Both the position numbers and the translations under genes were made by a program. A DNA stretch of 64,000 nucleotides from JAICKM01 sp050998805 (GTDB lineage: Bacteria; Chloroflexota; Chloroflexia; QHBQ01; JAICKM01). Every line of letters begins with the position of its first letter. Position 1 is the stretch's first letter. This document shows positions 39,330 to 48,132 of the stretch, in pieces. The DNA is taken from positions 1-64,000 of the forward strand of contig JBPCPV010000030.1 in assembly GCA_050998805.1 (NCBI GenBank), read 5' to 3'. The notes beneath the pieces are model-generated. The model was not told where the DNA came from and did no database searches. It was given only the letters and a program-made list of their open reading frames with translations.

Positions 39330-41649
39330 GGATGTCCAGCACATGCAATCCCACCCAGGCCGCCGCGTGTACACCCGACACGCTCAGGTATGCCGCCAGC
39401 GCGAGCCGCCGCGGCCGGCCTTCCGGCAGGTGGAGCAGCAGGTAGACCGCGATTAGTGTCGTCGCGTAGGCTGGCTGCGAGAGCAGATCCCAGTCGTTGC
39501 GCGGCCCGATGTCGGGGTTCCATGTGATGCTGTAGAAGAACATGCTCGCCGCGCCGATCCCCAGCGCGACCAGCGACGGCACCGCGCCCACCAGCCGCTT
39601 CACGCCCCGCCCCGCCGTAGCCGCAGTCAGTAGGATCGTCACCAACGCGAGCGGCGCAGTCAATAGCTGCTCCTGGATCACCGCTCCCAGGTTCGCCCAT
39701 GAAAAGAACGGGTAATGCTCGGATGTAGTCTCCGTGATGAAAAGCTGCATCATCGTGTGGTTATCGCGTCCGCCGAGCGACGACAGCCCGTATTGGAACT
39801 GCTGCGTATCGTAGCCTTCGATGAGCATCACGCTCAACGTGACCAGCACGATAGCCAGCCCGACGCCCACTCCCTCGGCACCCTCGCTCAGGGCGGTGCG
39901 CCAACGTCCCTCCTGCGGCAGGCTCCGCGCCCTCAGCAGCCAGGCCGCCACCACCATCGGCCCCCACCAGATCGCCGAGCCGTGGAAGAGTGGGGCGAGC
40001 GTCGCCAGCGCGCCGACCGTTCCGAAGCCGACCCGCCCCCTCGTGTACTCCCAGCAAGCCCAGAGCACGAACAGGCTTGCGACCGCGACCAGCGAATAGC
40101 TCTCGACATAGCCGAAGAAGAGGAGTATGTTGCCGAGCGCGATCAGCCCCCCGACCAGCACCCACGCCTCGTGCCCCGTGCGTCCCATCGCCCGCCCGAT
40201 GAGCCCCGCGCCTGCCAGGTAGACCCCGCCCGCCAGTGTGTCTATCGCGGCGTATAGCTGCGACGGCAGCGGCCACCAGTCGTGCCATAGCCGCCAGAGC
40301 TTCGCCTTCAGGTAGAAGTCGAGCAACTCGCGCTCCCGCCAAAGCTCGCCCGCCGTGATCTTCTTGTCGAACTCAACGCTATCCCCCTCCGCATACTTCA
40401 CCGGCAGCAGGCTGAATACCGCCAATCCAGCGATCACAAGTGCGGAGTGCGGAGTGCGGAGTGCGGAGTGCGGAGTGCGGAGTGCGGAGTGCGGAGCGTT
40501 TGTACTGTCATTCTGAGCGGAGCGAAGAATCTCGGCTGACTGCTGATCGCTGATGGCTGACTGCTGACCACCGGCCACTGACCACCGACCCCTGACCGCC
40601 CAGACCAGTGCGCCCGCGACGATAGCCACGCCGAGCGCCTGTAGCTGCCAGGGCAGCGCGCCGTAGAAAGCGACGCCCCAGGTCCAGTTGTCGGTCGGGT
40701 CGTTCGTAGTCGGGATTGCCCGCGCGACCAAGTGCCACGCGAATATGACGAGCGCCGCCCCCGTCACCGCCAGCGCAACGGGCCACGGGCGCTCCGTAAT
40801 GACGATTGTGGAGTGCGGAGTGCGGAGTGCGGAGTGCGTATCGCCTTCAACCAACCCTTGACGGCTGATGGCTGACTGCTGACTACTGATCGCTGACAGC
40901 TTCCGTCGAGCTACCATGCCACGGAACCAGGGCAGCAAGAGCAGCACCACTAGGGGGACCACGACGAAATACTGGCAGTAGAAGACCAGCCAGGGCCTCT
41001 GTGTGGCGTTGAGCAGGCCGAGCAGCAAAGCCCAGGCCACCGCGACGACCAAGCCGAGCCGAGGGCGGCGGGAGACGGCGCGGGCCGCAGCGTAGGCCAG
41101 CAGGCCGCTCACCAGCAGCACCCCGGCCGGCCAGGGCGCGGGCAGGCCGGGGCCGCTGCGAGTCTCAATCCGGTAGAAGACCACTCCCAGATTGCGCCGG
41201 TCGTTCGGCGGCTCGAAGGTTGTTGCCGTGAGAGTCAGCCGTGGATTGATGCTGAACATCGCCGCCGCCGGCAGGCTATAGCCGATGTCGGTGGACGTGC
41301 GGGGCAGTTCCTTCACGCCGAGGCTCTGCCCCCCGGCCTGCGCGCCGCCGCTCACCGCAGGCACATCGGCGGGGCGTGCCCCCGAGACGTGCAGTCGCGT
41401 ATCGAGCGGGTAGCCGAGCGGCTGGAGGTCGAACGTCACCCGGCTCCCACCCCAGCGGAACCCGCCTTCGGGGCTGACCTCCGGGAGCGTGTTCAACCCC
41501 GTCACCCCGACAGCCTCATCGGCGCTGCCGAGATCCTGCGTGACCGATGCCGGCGTCTGCTGGCTGATCACCAGCGCGACCGCTGTGAACAACAGCGCCA
41601 CCAGCAGACGCAAGCCCTCGGCCCCGCGTGCTGCCGCTCTCTGGCTCAT
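39322..41649 (-). CDS. Polytopic membrane protein with two in-frame repeat cassettes
   Basis: A 775-residue protein with many membrane helices, no confident family, and an N-terminal signal-like helix after MSQRAAARGAEGLR. The ATG at 41649 overlaps the stop of the upstream gene (ATGA); upstream reading in the same frame is a shadow. Repeats encode residues about 249-282 (SAISSQQSAIS, HSALRTPHS) and 350-404 (QQSAISDQQSAEILRSAQND then SALRTPH units). They lie in loops between helices. The glycosyltransferase-like neighbours suggest a cell-surface carbohydrate role. Confidence 0.65.
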   Translation of the reverse strand: MSQRAAARGAEGLRLLVALLFTAVALVISQQTPASVTQDLGSADEAVGVTGLNTLPEVSPEGGFRWGGSRVTFDLQPLGYPLDTRLHVSGARPADVPAVSGGAQAGGQSLGVKELPRTSTDIGYSLPAAAMFSINPRLTLTATTFEPPNDRRNLGVVFYRIETRSGPGLPAPWPAGVLLVSGLLAYAAARAVSRRPRLGLVVAVAWALLLGLLNATQRPWLVFYCQYFVVVPLVVLLLLPWFRGMVARRKLSAISSQQSAISRQGLVEGDTHSALRTPHSTIVITERPWPVALAVTGAALVIFAWHLVARAIPTTNDPTDNWTWGVAFYGALPWQLQALGVAIVAGALVWAVRGRWSVAGGQQSAISDQQSAEILRSAQNDSTNAPHSALRTPHSALRTPHSALVIAGLAVFSLLPVKYAEGDSVEFDKKITAGELWRERELLDFYLKAKLWRLWHDWWPLPSQLYAAIDTLAGGVYLAGAGLIGRAMGRTGHEAWVLVGGLIALGNILLFFGYVESYSLVAVASLFVLWACWEYTRGRVGFGTVGALATLAPLFHGSAIWWGPMVVAAWLLRARSLPQEGRWRTALSEGAEGVGVGLAIVLVTLSVMLIEGYDTQQFQYGLSSLGGRDNHTMMQLFITETTSEHYPFFSWANLGAVIQEQLLTAPLALVTILLTAATAGRGVKRLVGAVPSLVALGIGAASMFFYSITWNPDIGPRNDWDLLSQPAYATTLIAVYLLLHLPEGRPRRLALAAYLSVSGVHAAAWVGLHVLDIHV
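40438..40600. repeat. Families B, C and A repeat cassette inside a coding region
   Basis: Eight GTGCGGA heptamers (40440-40498), one family-C element (40507-40533) and several family-A units (to 40600). A second cassette, B plus A, lies at 40805-40902 in the same gene. Confidence 0.85.
40805..40902. repeat. Families B and A repeat cassette inside a coding region
   Basis: Heptamers at 40805-40838 followed by GCTGACTGCTGA units up to 40902, in frame within the same gene as the cassette at 40438-40600. Confidence 0.8.
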
Positions 41650-43904
41650 GGGGACGCGGTGCCCAGCCGGATCGATGTGAAGCCGAGGCTCAGTTGGCGG
41701 TTGTCGTTGCCCTGACCGAGGGAGGCGGGGCTTGCGCTGCCTTCCGGTGCCGTCAGCCGCACGAGTTGCGGGCCTGCGGGCCAGTCGAGCGGCTGCGTGG
41801 TCAGCTGGTGAAGAGCCTGGTCGCCGGGCACGTTCGCCTCGAACACCTGGCTGTCGCCCACCCAAACTTGTAGCCGCCGGGGCGCGGCAAAGCTGGTTGC
41901 CGTGAAGCTGAGTGGGGCTTTCCGCGCCTGCGGGCTGAACACGCAAAAGTCCGCCCTTGCCCCGTCCATCCACCTGAACGGCTGCCCATAGCTCTTGCCC
42001 ACGTCGTGCCAGTCGGGGCCGAGTTGCAGGAAGGGGCCGGGCTGCTCGGCGGTTTGGCGCACGCGGTAGGTCGTGGCCGTGTCGTCGTCGGCTGTCTGCG
42101 TGCCGAGCCGGGCCGCTAGGTCGTGCAGCGCCCGCAGGTCGTCGGCGGGCACCGGCTCGCGCAGCGCAGATGTCTGCGGCAGCCACTTGTAGACCACGAT
42201 GAAGCCGATGCCCGTGCTGTTCAGCAGGGACGGGAGCTGTAGAGCATCGGTCGGTGTGATGATGTCGGGCGCGCCGATGCTCCGGTAGTAGCTGAACGCC
42301 TGCAACGTAGAGCAAGCCTGGATATACGGGTCGGCGATCGGGCGGGAGATATAGCCGCTCGTGATGGGCCTGCCGTGCTGTATCTGGTAGAGCATCTGAG
42401 GCGCGTCGGCCCCGCCCCGCTTAGTGTAAGGCAGTTCGAGGACCGCGCCCTGCGTCGGGTCGGAGTTCATCGCTGCCAGGCTCGCGGGGATCGTCATCGG
42501 CGTCGTCGTCCGTTCATAGATCGGTATTTCGAGGATCAGCAGGCCGAGCATGACTGCGAACACTGGTCCGCGCCATGCCGGCCGCGCCCGCTCCAGCAGC
42601 AGCTTCGCGCCGGCACCCGCCAATATCCCCAGGCCGAGGTACCAGAGCGTCATGAACCGCACCGGGTGGCGCACCAAGCTGAATGGCGGAACCTGCTCCA
42701 GCAGCCCAAAAAGCATCGGCACGCGCACCCCGTCGAACGTTTGCTGCGCGTTCACCTGCAAGATCGGCCCGAGCGAGAGCAGCAGCCCCAGCGCCCCCAG
42801 CGCGATCCAGACCGGCGTGGCTGGCGGCCTCCGCCCCCCGCGCAGCGCGACCCCCGCCAGCGCCATCGGCACCAGCCCCAAGTACGCCGTGTCGGTGATC
42901 CGCGGGTCCACCCAGGCCCACCACGGCGCATCCTGCCCCAGCAGCCAGCCTTCCCGATAGGGCACGATAAAGCTCAACAAGTCCGCTGACCGCTTCAGCG
43001 TCACGATGTCGTCCACCTCCGCCCGCGGGATAGTCCCGTTCTGCACACTCAGCCACGCCCCGATCAGATACGGCGACGCCAACACCAGCGCCGTCCCCCC
43101 CGCCCAGGCCAGAATGCGTAGTGCGGAGTGCGTAGTGCGGAGTGCGTAGTGCGTATCGCTTTCAACCGACCCATTGTCATTCTGAGCCGAGCGAAGAATC
43201 TCGGCTGACTGCTGACTGCTGACTGCTGACTGCTGACTGCTGACTGCTGACTGCTGACTGCTGACTGCTATCCAGAGCAAATGCGCCCCGAAGAAGAGCA
43301 GCAGATATACCTCGAAATAGCCGACGGTCAGCAGGGCTAGCGTGAAGAAGGTGCCGGTCAAGATCGCATCGCGGCGCTTGCCGGTGTCCCAGGCGCGCAG
43401 GTAGAACTCGATGCAGAGCAGGAACCATTGGAGGCTGATGATGTTGATCTGCCCCCGGCTGTGGTCTATCATCAGCGTATTGAACGCGATGATCACCCCG
43501 CCAAGCAGCCCGCCGGCCCGGCTGCCCGTCAGGTAGCTCACCAGCCGGAAGCCCGCATAGCCCGACATCGTGAACGCGAACAGCACGCTGAAATTGTAGG
43601 CCCCCACCACACCGAAGGCGAGCAGAGGCACGAGGGTGATCAGCGTGGACGGCAGGTTAAGCGTGTGGAAATAGAGGTCCGCGCCGCCCGGGTAGAACAA
43701 CATGTCGGTGTGGAACGGGCTGATGTGCCGGTCGAGCAGCGCGACCTTCACCCACCAGAGGTTCCACATGTTCTGCATCCGGTCGGGCGGGTGTTCGCCC
43801 ATCGCCTCCGTCGTGAAGCGCGCGACAAGAGGGTATGTGACGGTCAGGCTGAGGGCAAAATAACCGAACAGCGCCGTAAGATGGTATGCAGAATCACGTT
43901 TCAC
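41646..43904 (-). CDS. Polytopic membrane protein, paralogue of the 37119-39329 product
   Basis: A 752-residue protein sharing RMQNMWNLWW, SPFHTDMLFYP, CIEFYLRAWDTG and the C-terminal beta domain (LDWPAGPQLVRLTAPEGS) with its paralogue. About ten helices precede that domain. Residues about 212-264 are made of repeats (SSQQSAV units, AEILRSAQND, HYALRTTHSALR), at the same place as in the paralogue. It heads a three-gene operon with overlapping ends. Function as for the paralogue: a GT-C/YfhO-like role is a guess. Confidence 0.7.
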   Translation of the reverse strand: MKRDSAYHLTALFGYFALSLTVTYPLVARFTTEAMGEHPPDRMQNMWNLWWVKVALLDRHISPFHTDMLFYPGGADLYFHTLNLPSTLITLVPLLAFGVVGAYNFSVLFAFTMSGYAGFRLVSYLTGSRAGGLLGGVIIAFNTLMIDHSRGQINIISLQWFLLCIEFYLRAWDTGKRRDAILTGTFFTLALLTVGYFEVYLLLFFGAHLLWIAVSSQQSAVSSQQSAVSSQQSAEILRSAQNDNGSVESDTHYALRTTHSALRILAWAGGTALVLASPYLIGAWLSVQNGTIPRAEVDDIVTLKRSADLLSFIVPYREGWLLGQDAPWWAWVDPRITDTAYLGLVPMALAGVALRGGRRPPATPVWIALGALGLLLSLGPILQVNAQQTFDGVRVPMLFGLLEQVPPFSLVRHPVRFMTLWYLGLGILAGAGAKLLLERARPAWRGPVFAVMLGLLILEIPIYERTTTPMTIPASLAAMNSDPTQGAVLELPYTKRGGADAPQMLYQIQHGRPITSGYISRPIADPYIQACSTLQAFSYYRSIGAPDIITPTDALQLPSLLNSTGIGFIVVYKWLPQTSALREPVPADDLRALHDLAARLGTQTADDDTATTYRVRQTAEQPGPFLQLGPDWHDVGKSYGQPFRWMDGARADFCVFSPQARKAPLSFTATSFAAPRRLQVWVGDSQVFEANVPGDQALHQLTTQPLDWPAGPQLVRLTAPEGSASPASLGQGNDNRQLSLGFTSIRLGTASP
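43113..43270. repeat. Families B, C and A repeat cassette inside a coding region
   Basis: Heptamer variants (43115-43160), one family-C element (43177-43204) and a pure run of GCTGACTGCT units (43203-43268), in frame within the membrane-protein gene. Confidence 0.85.
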
Positions 43905-43907
43905 GGC

Positions 43908-44432
43908 TCATGCTTGGCTCGGCAGGGGCGCATGACCGTTGCTGCGTGGGCACCAGTGTGTCGGGCCGGTGAGCGGCGTGTTGCACAACGGGCAGCGCGG
44001 GCGGCCCGCCGAGACCACTTCGAGCGCCTGCCGGCTGAAGTCCTCCATCATCTCCCGGCTCGCCTGACATCGGACTGTCCGATCTCCCTCCTCCTCCGGG
44101 TCTTCGCCGATTTCGCGCACCACTAGGCTCACCAGATCCTCATCCTGGTCGAAGCCGAGCGCCAGCCGCCCGATAGTGAACTCGACTGTTGGCCTCGACG
44201 GGAAGGGCAGGGAACCGCCCATGCCCGGCAGATGGCGGCGCTGGTTCGGCAGCTCCATCAAGAACTCCTCGATGGCTATCGCGAGCTGCTGGAGCTGCTC
44301 CTTTTCAAGCCAGAGCCGTGCCGCGCCCTGCGGCGAGTGGATGTTCACGCGGAACGTCCGCTGCCCGGGCACTCCGACAGATTCGGCTTCAAACCCCAAT
44401 ATAGGTCCGAGGTCAGTTTCTTCCGGCGGCAT
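43908..44432 (-). CDS. DUF3090-family protein with C-terminal zinc ribbon
   Basis: A 174-residue protein resembling DUF3090: LGFEAESVGVPGQRTFRVNI, RLWLEKEQLQQLAIAIEEFL and later FTIGRLALGFDQDEDLVSLVV. The C-terminus has a short zinc ribbon (CPLCNTPL ... WCPRSNGH). The family is known from actinobacteria and Chloroflexota without a firm function. The ATG at 44432 has a GAGGGA Shine-Dalgarno and is preferred to the TTG at 44447. Confidence 0.75.
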   Translation of the reverse strand: MPPEETDLGPILGFEAESVGVPGQRTFRVNIHSPQGAARLWLEKEQLQQLAIAIEEFLMELPNQRRHLPGMGGSLPFPSRPTVEFTIGRLALGFDQDEDLVSLVVREIGEDPEEEGDRTVRCQASREMMEDFSRQALEVVSAGRPRCPLCNTPLTGPTHWCPRSNGHAPLPSQA

Positions 44433-44461
44433 TGCCCCATCCCTCAATCCAGGCCATTGGG

Positions 44462-44926
44462 CTAGAGTACCGCCTCATTGGCCGCGTAGTTCGTTTCGAT
44501 CTGTGCCAGCCGGGCGGCGTGCTGGCGATCTTCGGTCAGCCCGATAAGCAGGGTCTCCATCGTCGGAGGGTTGCCCATCGTCCGCCTGATCACATCCATC
44601 ACCTCGCCCGACGCGACGGCGCGGAACTTAAGCATCCGGTAGAGGCCGAGCCGCTCCAGCTCGTTGCGCTCGACGTTGATCGCGCGGATCAGCGCCTCTA
44701 TCCAGGCGCGGCCCTCCATCGGCGGCGGCTTCACCTGCCCGCCCATGTCGCGGATCGTCCGTTGCAGCGCGAGGGCGTGGTTCTCATCCTCCCGCGCAGC
44801 CTGCTCGGCGACGTTGCTGATCTCCCCGTTCTTCGACCGCTTGCCGAGAGTATGCTCGACCTCGATGATGCCCTGTTCGAGTACGAGCGCCTCGTTGAGT
44901 TTGGAGATCACAAAGCTCTTATCCAC
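44462..44926 (-). CDS. Helical protein, possibly ferritin-like
   Basis: A 154-residue protein predicted to be all-helical. It contains Glu/His patterns (EQGIIEVEHTLG, AREDENHALALQRTIRDMGG, ERNELERLGLYRML, TEDRQHAARLAQIE) that recall ferritin-like four-helix bundles with ExxH pairs. Whether it binds metal is uncertain. It is 29 nt upstream of the DUF3090 gene on the same strand. Confidence 0.5.
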   Translation of the reverse strand: MDKSFVISKLNEALVLEQGIIEVEHTLGKRSKNGEISNVAEQAAREDENHALALQRTIRDMGGQVKPPPMEGRAWIEALIRAINVERNELERLGLYRMLKFRAVASGEVMDVIRRTMGNPPTMETLLIGLTEDRQHAARLAQIETNYAANEAVL

Positions 44927-44961
44927 AAACCCTATCCTCCTGCACTACATGCCGTCGCTCG

Positions 44962-45852
44962 CTATTTCTTGGTCGGATCCACCACCTTGATCGAATCGTC
45001 GTTGAACTTCGAGAGTTTCATTGTGATGTCGCTGGTGGCCTCCTGGCCGGCGGTGTTCGTGTCGGCGGTGATTTTCATCTGCGTGATGTAATTCGTCGCC
45101 TTGTCTATCCAGACCTCGGTGGTCGTCTTGACAGCCGTGCCTGCGGCATCGGTTGTCTGATCGAGGCTGACGTGGTGAACATCAACACCGTTAAGCGTCG
45201 TATCCCCGAGGTCCTTCGCCGTGCCGCTGAAACTGTTGGTCAGGTCGCTAGGACTAGTCGCGCCGGCAGGCGTAGTGCTCTTGTTCCAGTTGCCGGTGGC
45301 GTTGGTCCATGTATCTGTGCCGATCTTGACGAACCCGATGCTACTGTTCAGCCCGGTGGCCGCCACGGTCATGCTCATCGCCATGCTGTCCGGCTGGACA
45401 AAGTCGCCCGCTGCATTAGTCGTGCTGCTCTGCCCAGCCGCGGTGGATCCGATGTCCATTGTGAAGTGGTAAGTCTTGACGGCCTTCATCGCGTCTGTGG
45501 ACGTCTTGAGAATGTCGGCCCCGCTGCCCGTGAGGGTGCCGCCGGTGGTGCCGGTCATCACGCCGGTCGGTGTCTCGCCGGTCATGCCTGCGGTCGGTGT
45601 CTCGCCAGCCATCGCGGTTGTCGGGGTGTCTGCGGCCATCGCGGTGGTCGGGGTGTTTGCGGCCATCGCCGTTGTCGGGGTATCAGCCGCCATCGCGGTG
45701 GTCGGGGCCGCGGCAGTCGTGTTGGTCGGCTGCACAGGCGTGTCGGTCGCGCTGCCGCCGCAGGCTGCGGTCAGGCCGAGCAGCCCAGCGAAGAGCACCG
45801 TCAGCGCGACTCGCCGTATCGGGTTCATGTTACTGTTATCTACCACTTGCAT
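44962..45852 (-). CDS. LppX/LprG-like lipoprotein with tandem Thr-Pro repeats
   Basis: A 296-residue lipoprotein: signal helix and lipobox LTAAC near residue 31. A linker of five or more 9-residue repeats (TPTTAMAAD, TPTTAMAGE) spans about residues 45-90. The LppX_LprAFG-type fold follows (ILKTSTDAMKAVKTYHFTMDI ... VDVHHVSLDQTTD ... VWIDKATNYITQMKI). These proteins carry lipids or act on surface polymers. The AAGGAGA Shine-Dalgarno supports the ATG at 45852. A related lipoprotein lies upstream. Confidence 0.8.
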   Translation of the reverse strand: MQVVDNSNMNPIRRVALTVLFAGLLGLTAACGGSATDTPVQPTNTTAAAPTTAMAADTPTTAMAANTPTTAMAADTPTTAMAGETPTAGMTGETPTGVMTGTTGGTLTGSGADILKTSTDAMKAVKTYHFTMDIGSTAAGQSSTTNAAGDFVQPDSMAMSMTVAATGLNSSIGFVKIGTDTWTNATGNWNKSTTPAGATSPSDLTNSFSGTAKDLGDTTLNGVDVHHVSLDQTTDAAGTAVKTTTEVWIDKATNYITQMKITADTNTAGQEATSDITMKLSKFNDDSIKVVDPTKK

Positions 45853-45874
45853 TAAACTTTCTCCTTTGGATATG

Positions 45875-46798
45875 CTACGGTTGCTTGGTCGGCACGCCGG
45901 GTATCGCCGGTGTGGCGTTTGCGGGTGCCGCGATCTCGACTGCCTTGCCGAAGTCGCTGAGTTCTACATTCATGTCGATCACCACCGGCGGCAGGGGCGT
46001 CGGGGATGGGAGAGCCGGGTTGGGTGTCGGCCCGCCGAGGGCCGCGAAACTCCTCATCACGTCTGTGAGGTCAATGTGGGCGTTCAGCCTGTGGATCAGC
46101 TTCGTGCCCGGGTCGATCCAGACGTTAGCGTAGCCAAGCGGCTGCTCGCCGGGTGTGGTGCTGCCGCCTGATCCCATCAGGTTGCCCAGGAAGACGGGCA
46201 CGTTGTAGCGCGTCGTCTGGGTGCCGCTGATCGTCTCGCTGCCGACCTTGTTCGCGCTGTTTATCCCCGACACAAAGCCGGCAAGCAGGCGGACGATGTT
46301 GCTCGTCTTTGTCGGGTCTATGTTGCCGGCCATCGCTCCCATGCTGCCGAGGTTCACACTGCCCGCAGCCTGGCTCACATCGCCGCTGGTCCAGCTTCCG
46401 TCCGGGTTCTTGATGTAAGTAGTCTGGCCGATGTTTACGATCTCGGTTGTCTTGCCGCCCCCCGTGACGCTCATATGTGCCGCATCGGGGCTTTTGTAGT
46501 CGCCCACGATGGTTGTGTTCGCCACCATGCCCGGTATCTCCAGCGCGGCATTGTAATGATAGCTATCTGCCGCGACGGTCTTGGTGATCGCGTCGTTGAT
46601 CAGGGTGATCTCCGCCGGTGAAGCAGGGATGCCGAGCGGCCCACCCGTTGCCGGCACCGGGGTCGCCGTCGGCACCGGAGTAGGCGTCGGCGGCACCGGG
46701 GTCGCCGTCGGCACCGGAGTAGTGTCGCAGGCGGCCAACAGTACGAGCACGAAGATCGCTGGCGTCAGCAGCCCGCCGAGGCGGAGAGATCGTAGCAT
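45875..46798 (-). CDS. LppX/LprG-like lipoprotein
   Basis: A 307-residue lipoprotein with signal helix and lipobox VLLAAC near residue 24. A linker of repeated PVPTAT/PTPTPVP units follows. The domain has INDAITKTVAADSYHYNAALEI and LGYANVWIDPGTKLIHRLNAHI, the LppX-type pattern. It follows clpX by 11 nt and precedes its relative by 22 nt, so all may be one transcript. Confidence 0.8.
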   Translation of the reverse strand: MLRSLRLGGLLTPAIFVLVLLAACDTTPVPTATPVPPTPTPVPTATPVPATGGPLGIPASPAEITLINDAITKTVAADSYHYNAALEIPGMVANTTIVGDYKSPDAAHMSVTGGGKTTEIVNIGQTTYIKNPDGSWTSGDVSQAAGSVNLGSMGAMAGNIDPTKTSNIVRLLAGFVSGINSANKVGSETISGTQTTRYNVPVFLGNLMGSGGSTTPGEQPLGYANVWIDPGTKLIHRLNAHIDLTDVMRSFAALGGPTPNPALPSPTPLPPVVIDMNVELSDFGKAVEIAAPANATPAIPGVPTKQP

Positions 46799-46809
46799 AG
46801 ACAGCGTTC

Positions 46810-48108
46810 TCAGGCGCTTTCCGGCAGGTAGAGGGCCTCGTCGAGTTCCTCGCCTGCTTCACGATCCGGGCGCGTGAGCAGCAGCGGAGCGTGGCCTTCT
46901 TGGATCACCTCACGGGTGATGACACATCGGCGCACACTCTCCAGCGAGGGCAGCTCATACATGATGTCGAGCAGCACCTCGTCGATCGTGCTACGCAGGC
47001 CCCGCGCCCCGGTTTTGAGTTCGAGCGCCTTATCGGCAACCGCCTCGAGCGCGTCTGTATTAAATGTCAGCTCCACCCGGTCGAGCGAAAAGAACTTCTG
47101 GTACTGCTTGATCACCGCGTTCTTAGGCTCGGTCAGGATACGCAGCAACGTATTTTTGTCGAGCGGTTCGAGCGAGACGACCATTGGTAGCCGGCCCACG
47201 AACTCCGGAATCAGCCCGTACTTCAGCAGGTCTTCGGGTATGATCTGCGACATAACTGAGCCGCCCTCGCGTGATCCCGCGTCTCCGCCGTGCCCGAAGC
47301 CGATTGCTCGCCCGCCGCCGACCCGCCGCGCGATTATCTCTTCAAGCCCCTCGAATGCCCCGCCGCAGATGAACAGGATATTGCTCGTGTCTATCTGGAT
47401 AAACTCTTGGTGAGGGTGCTTTCGTCCGCTCTGCGGAGGCACGTTGGCGACGGTGCCCTCGATTATCTTGAGCAACGCCTGCTGCACTCCCTCGCCCGAC
47501 ACATCGCGTGTGATCGACGGGTTGTCGCTCTTGCGGGCGATCTTGTCTATTTCGTCTATGTAGACGATCCCCTTCTCCGCGCGCGTGATCTCGAGATCTG
47601 CCGCCTGCAACAGCCGCAGCAGTATGTTCTCCACGTCTTCGCCCACATACCCAGCCTCCGTCAGCGCGGTCGCATCGGCGATTGAGAACGGCACGTCGAG
47701 CACTCTGGCGAGAGTCTGCGCGAGCAATGTCTTGCCTGAGCCTGTGGGGCCGAGCAGCAGGATATTGCTTTTCTGCAGCTCAACGTCGTCGCCCCGCACG
47801 TTGTTGCCGATCCGTTTGTAGTGGTTATACACCGCGACAGACAGCACCTTCTTGGCCCGGTCCTGGCCGATCACATACTGGTTCAGCAGGTCATAGATCC
47901 GCTTAGGCTTCAGGTGCGTGCGATCCAAACCGATCTCCGGTTTTGGAACCGCCGGATCGTCCTCGTCAATGATCTCCCGGCAGAGGTCAACACACTCATC
48001 ACAGATATAGACGGCGTTCGGCCCGGCTATCAGCCGCCTCACATCGTCCTGGCTCTTGCCGCAGAACGAACAGTGATACTGGGGTTTGCCTGCGCGTGTA
48101 CCGGCCAT
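46810..48108 (-). CDS. clpX: ATP-dependent Clp protease ATP-binding subunit ClpX
   Basis: A 432-residue unfoldase. The N-terminal zinc-binding domain has CSFCGKS and CDECVDLC; Walker A is LGPTGSGKTLLAQ, Walker B VYIDEIDKI, and the ClpP-contact loop IGFGH. The ATG at 48108 has GAGGTGGAG upstream; the GTG at 48117 is less likely. Transcribed after clpP. Confidence 0.97.
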   Translation of the reverse strand: MAGTRAGKPQYHCSFCGKSQDDVRRLIAGPNAVYICDECVDLCREIIDEDDPAVPKPEIGLDRTHLKPKRIYDLLNQYVIGQDRAKKVLSVAVYNHYKRIGNNVRGDDVELQKSNILLLGPTGSGKTLLAQTLARVLDVPFSIADATALTEAGYVGEDVENILLRLLQAADLEITRAEKGIVYIDEIDKIARKSDNPSITRDVSGEGVQQALLKIIEGTVANVPPQSGRKHPHQEFIQIDTSNILFICGGAFEGLEEIIARRVGGGRAIGFGHGGDAGSREGGSVMSQIIPEDLLKYGLIPEFVGRLPMVVSLEPLDKNTLLRILTEPKNAVIKQYQKFFSLDRVELTFNTDALEAVADKALELKTGARGLRSTIDEVLLDIMYELPSLESVRRCVITREVIQEGHAPLLLTRPDREAGEELDEALYLPESA

Positions 48109-48132
48109 AGTCTCCACCTCTCTGCCTGCTAA

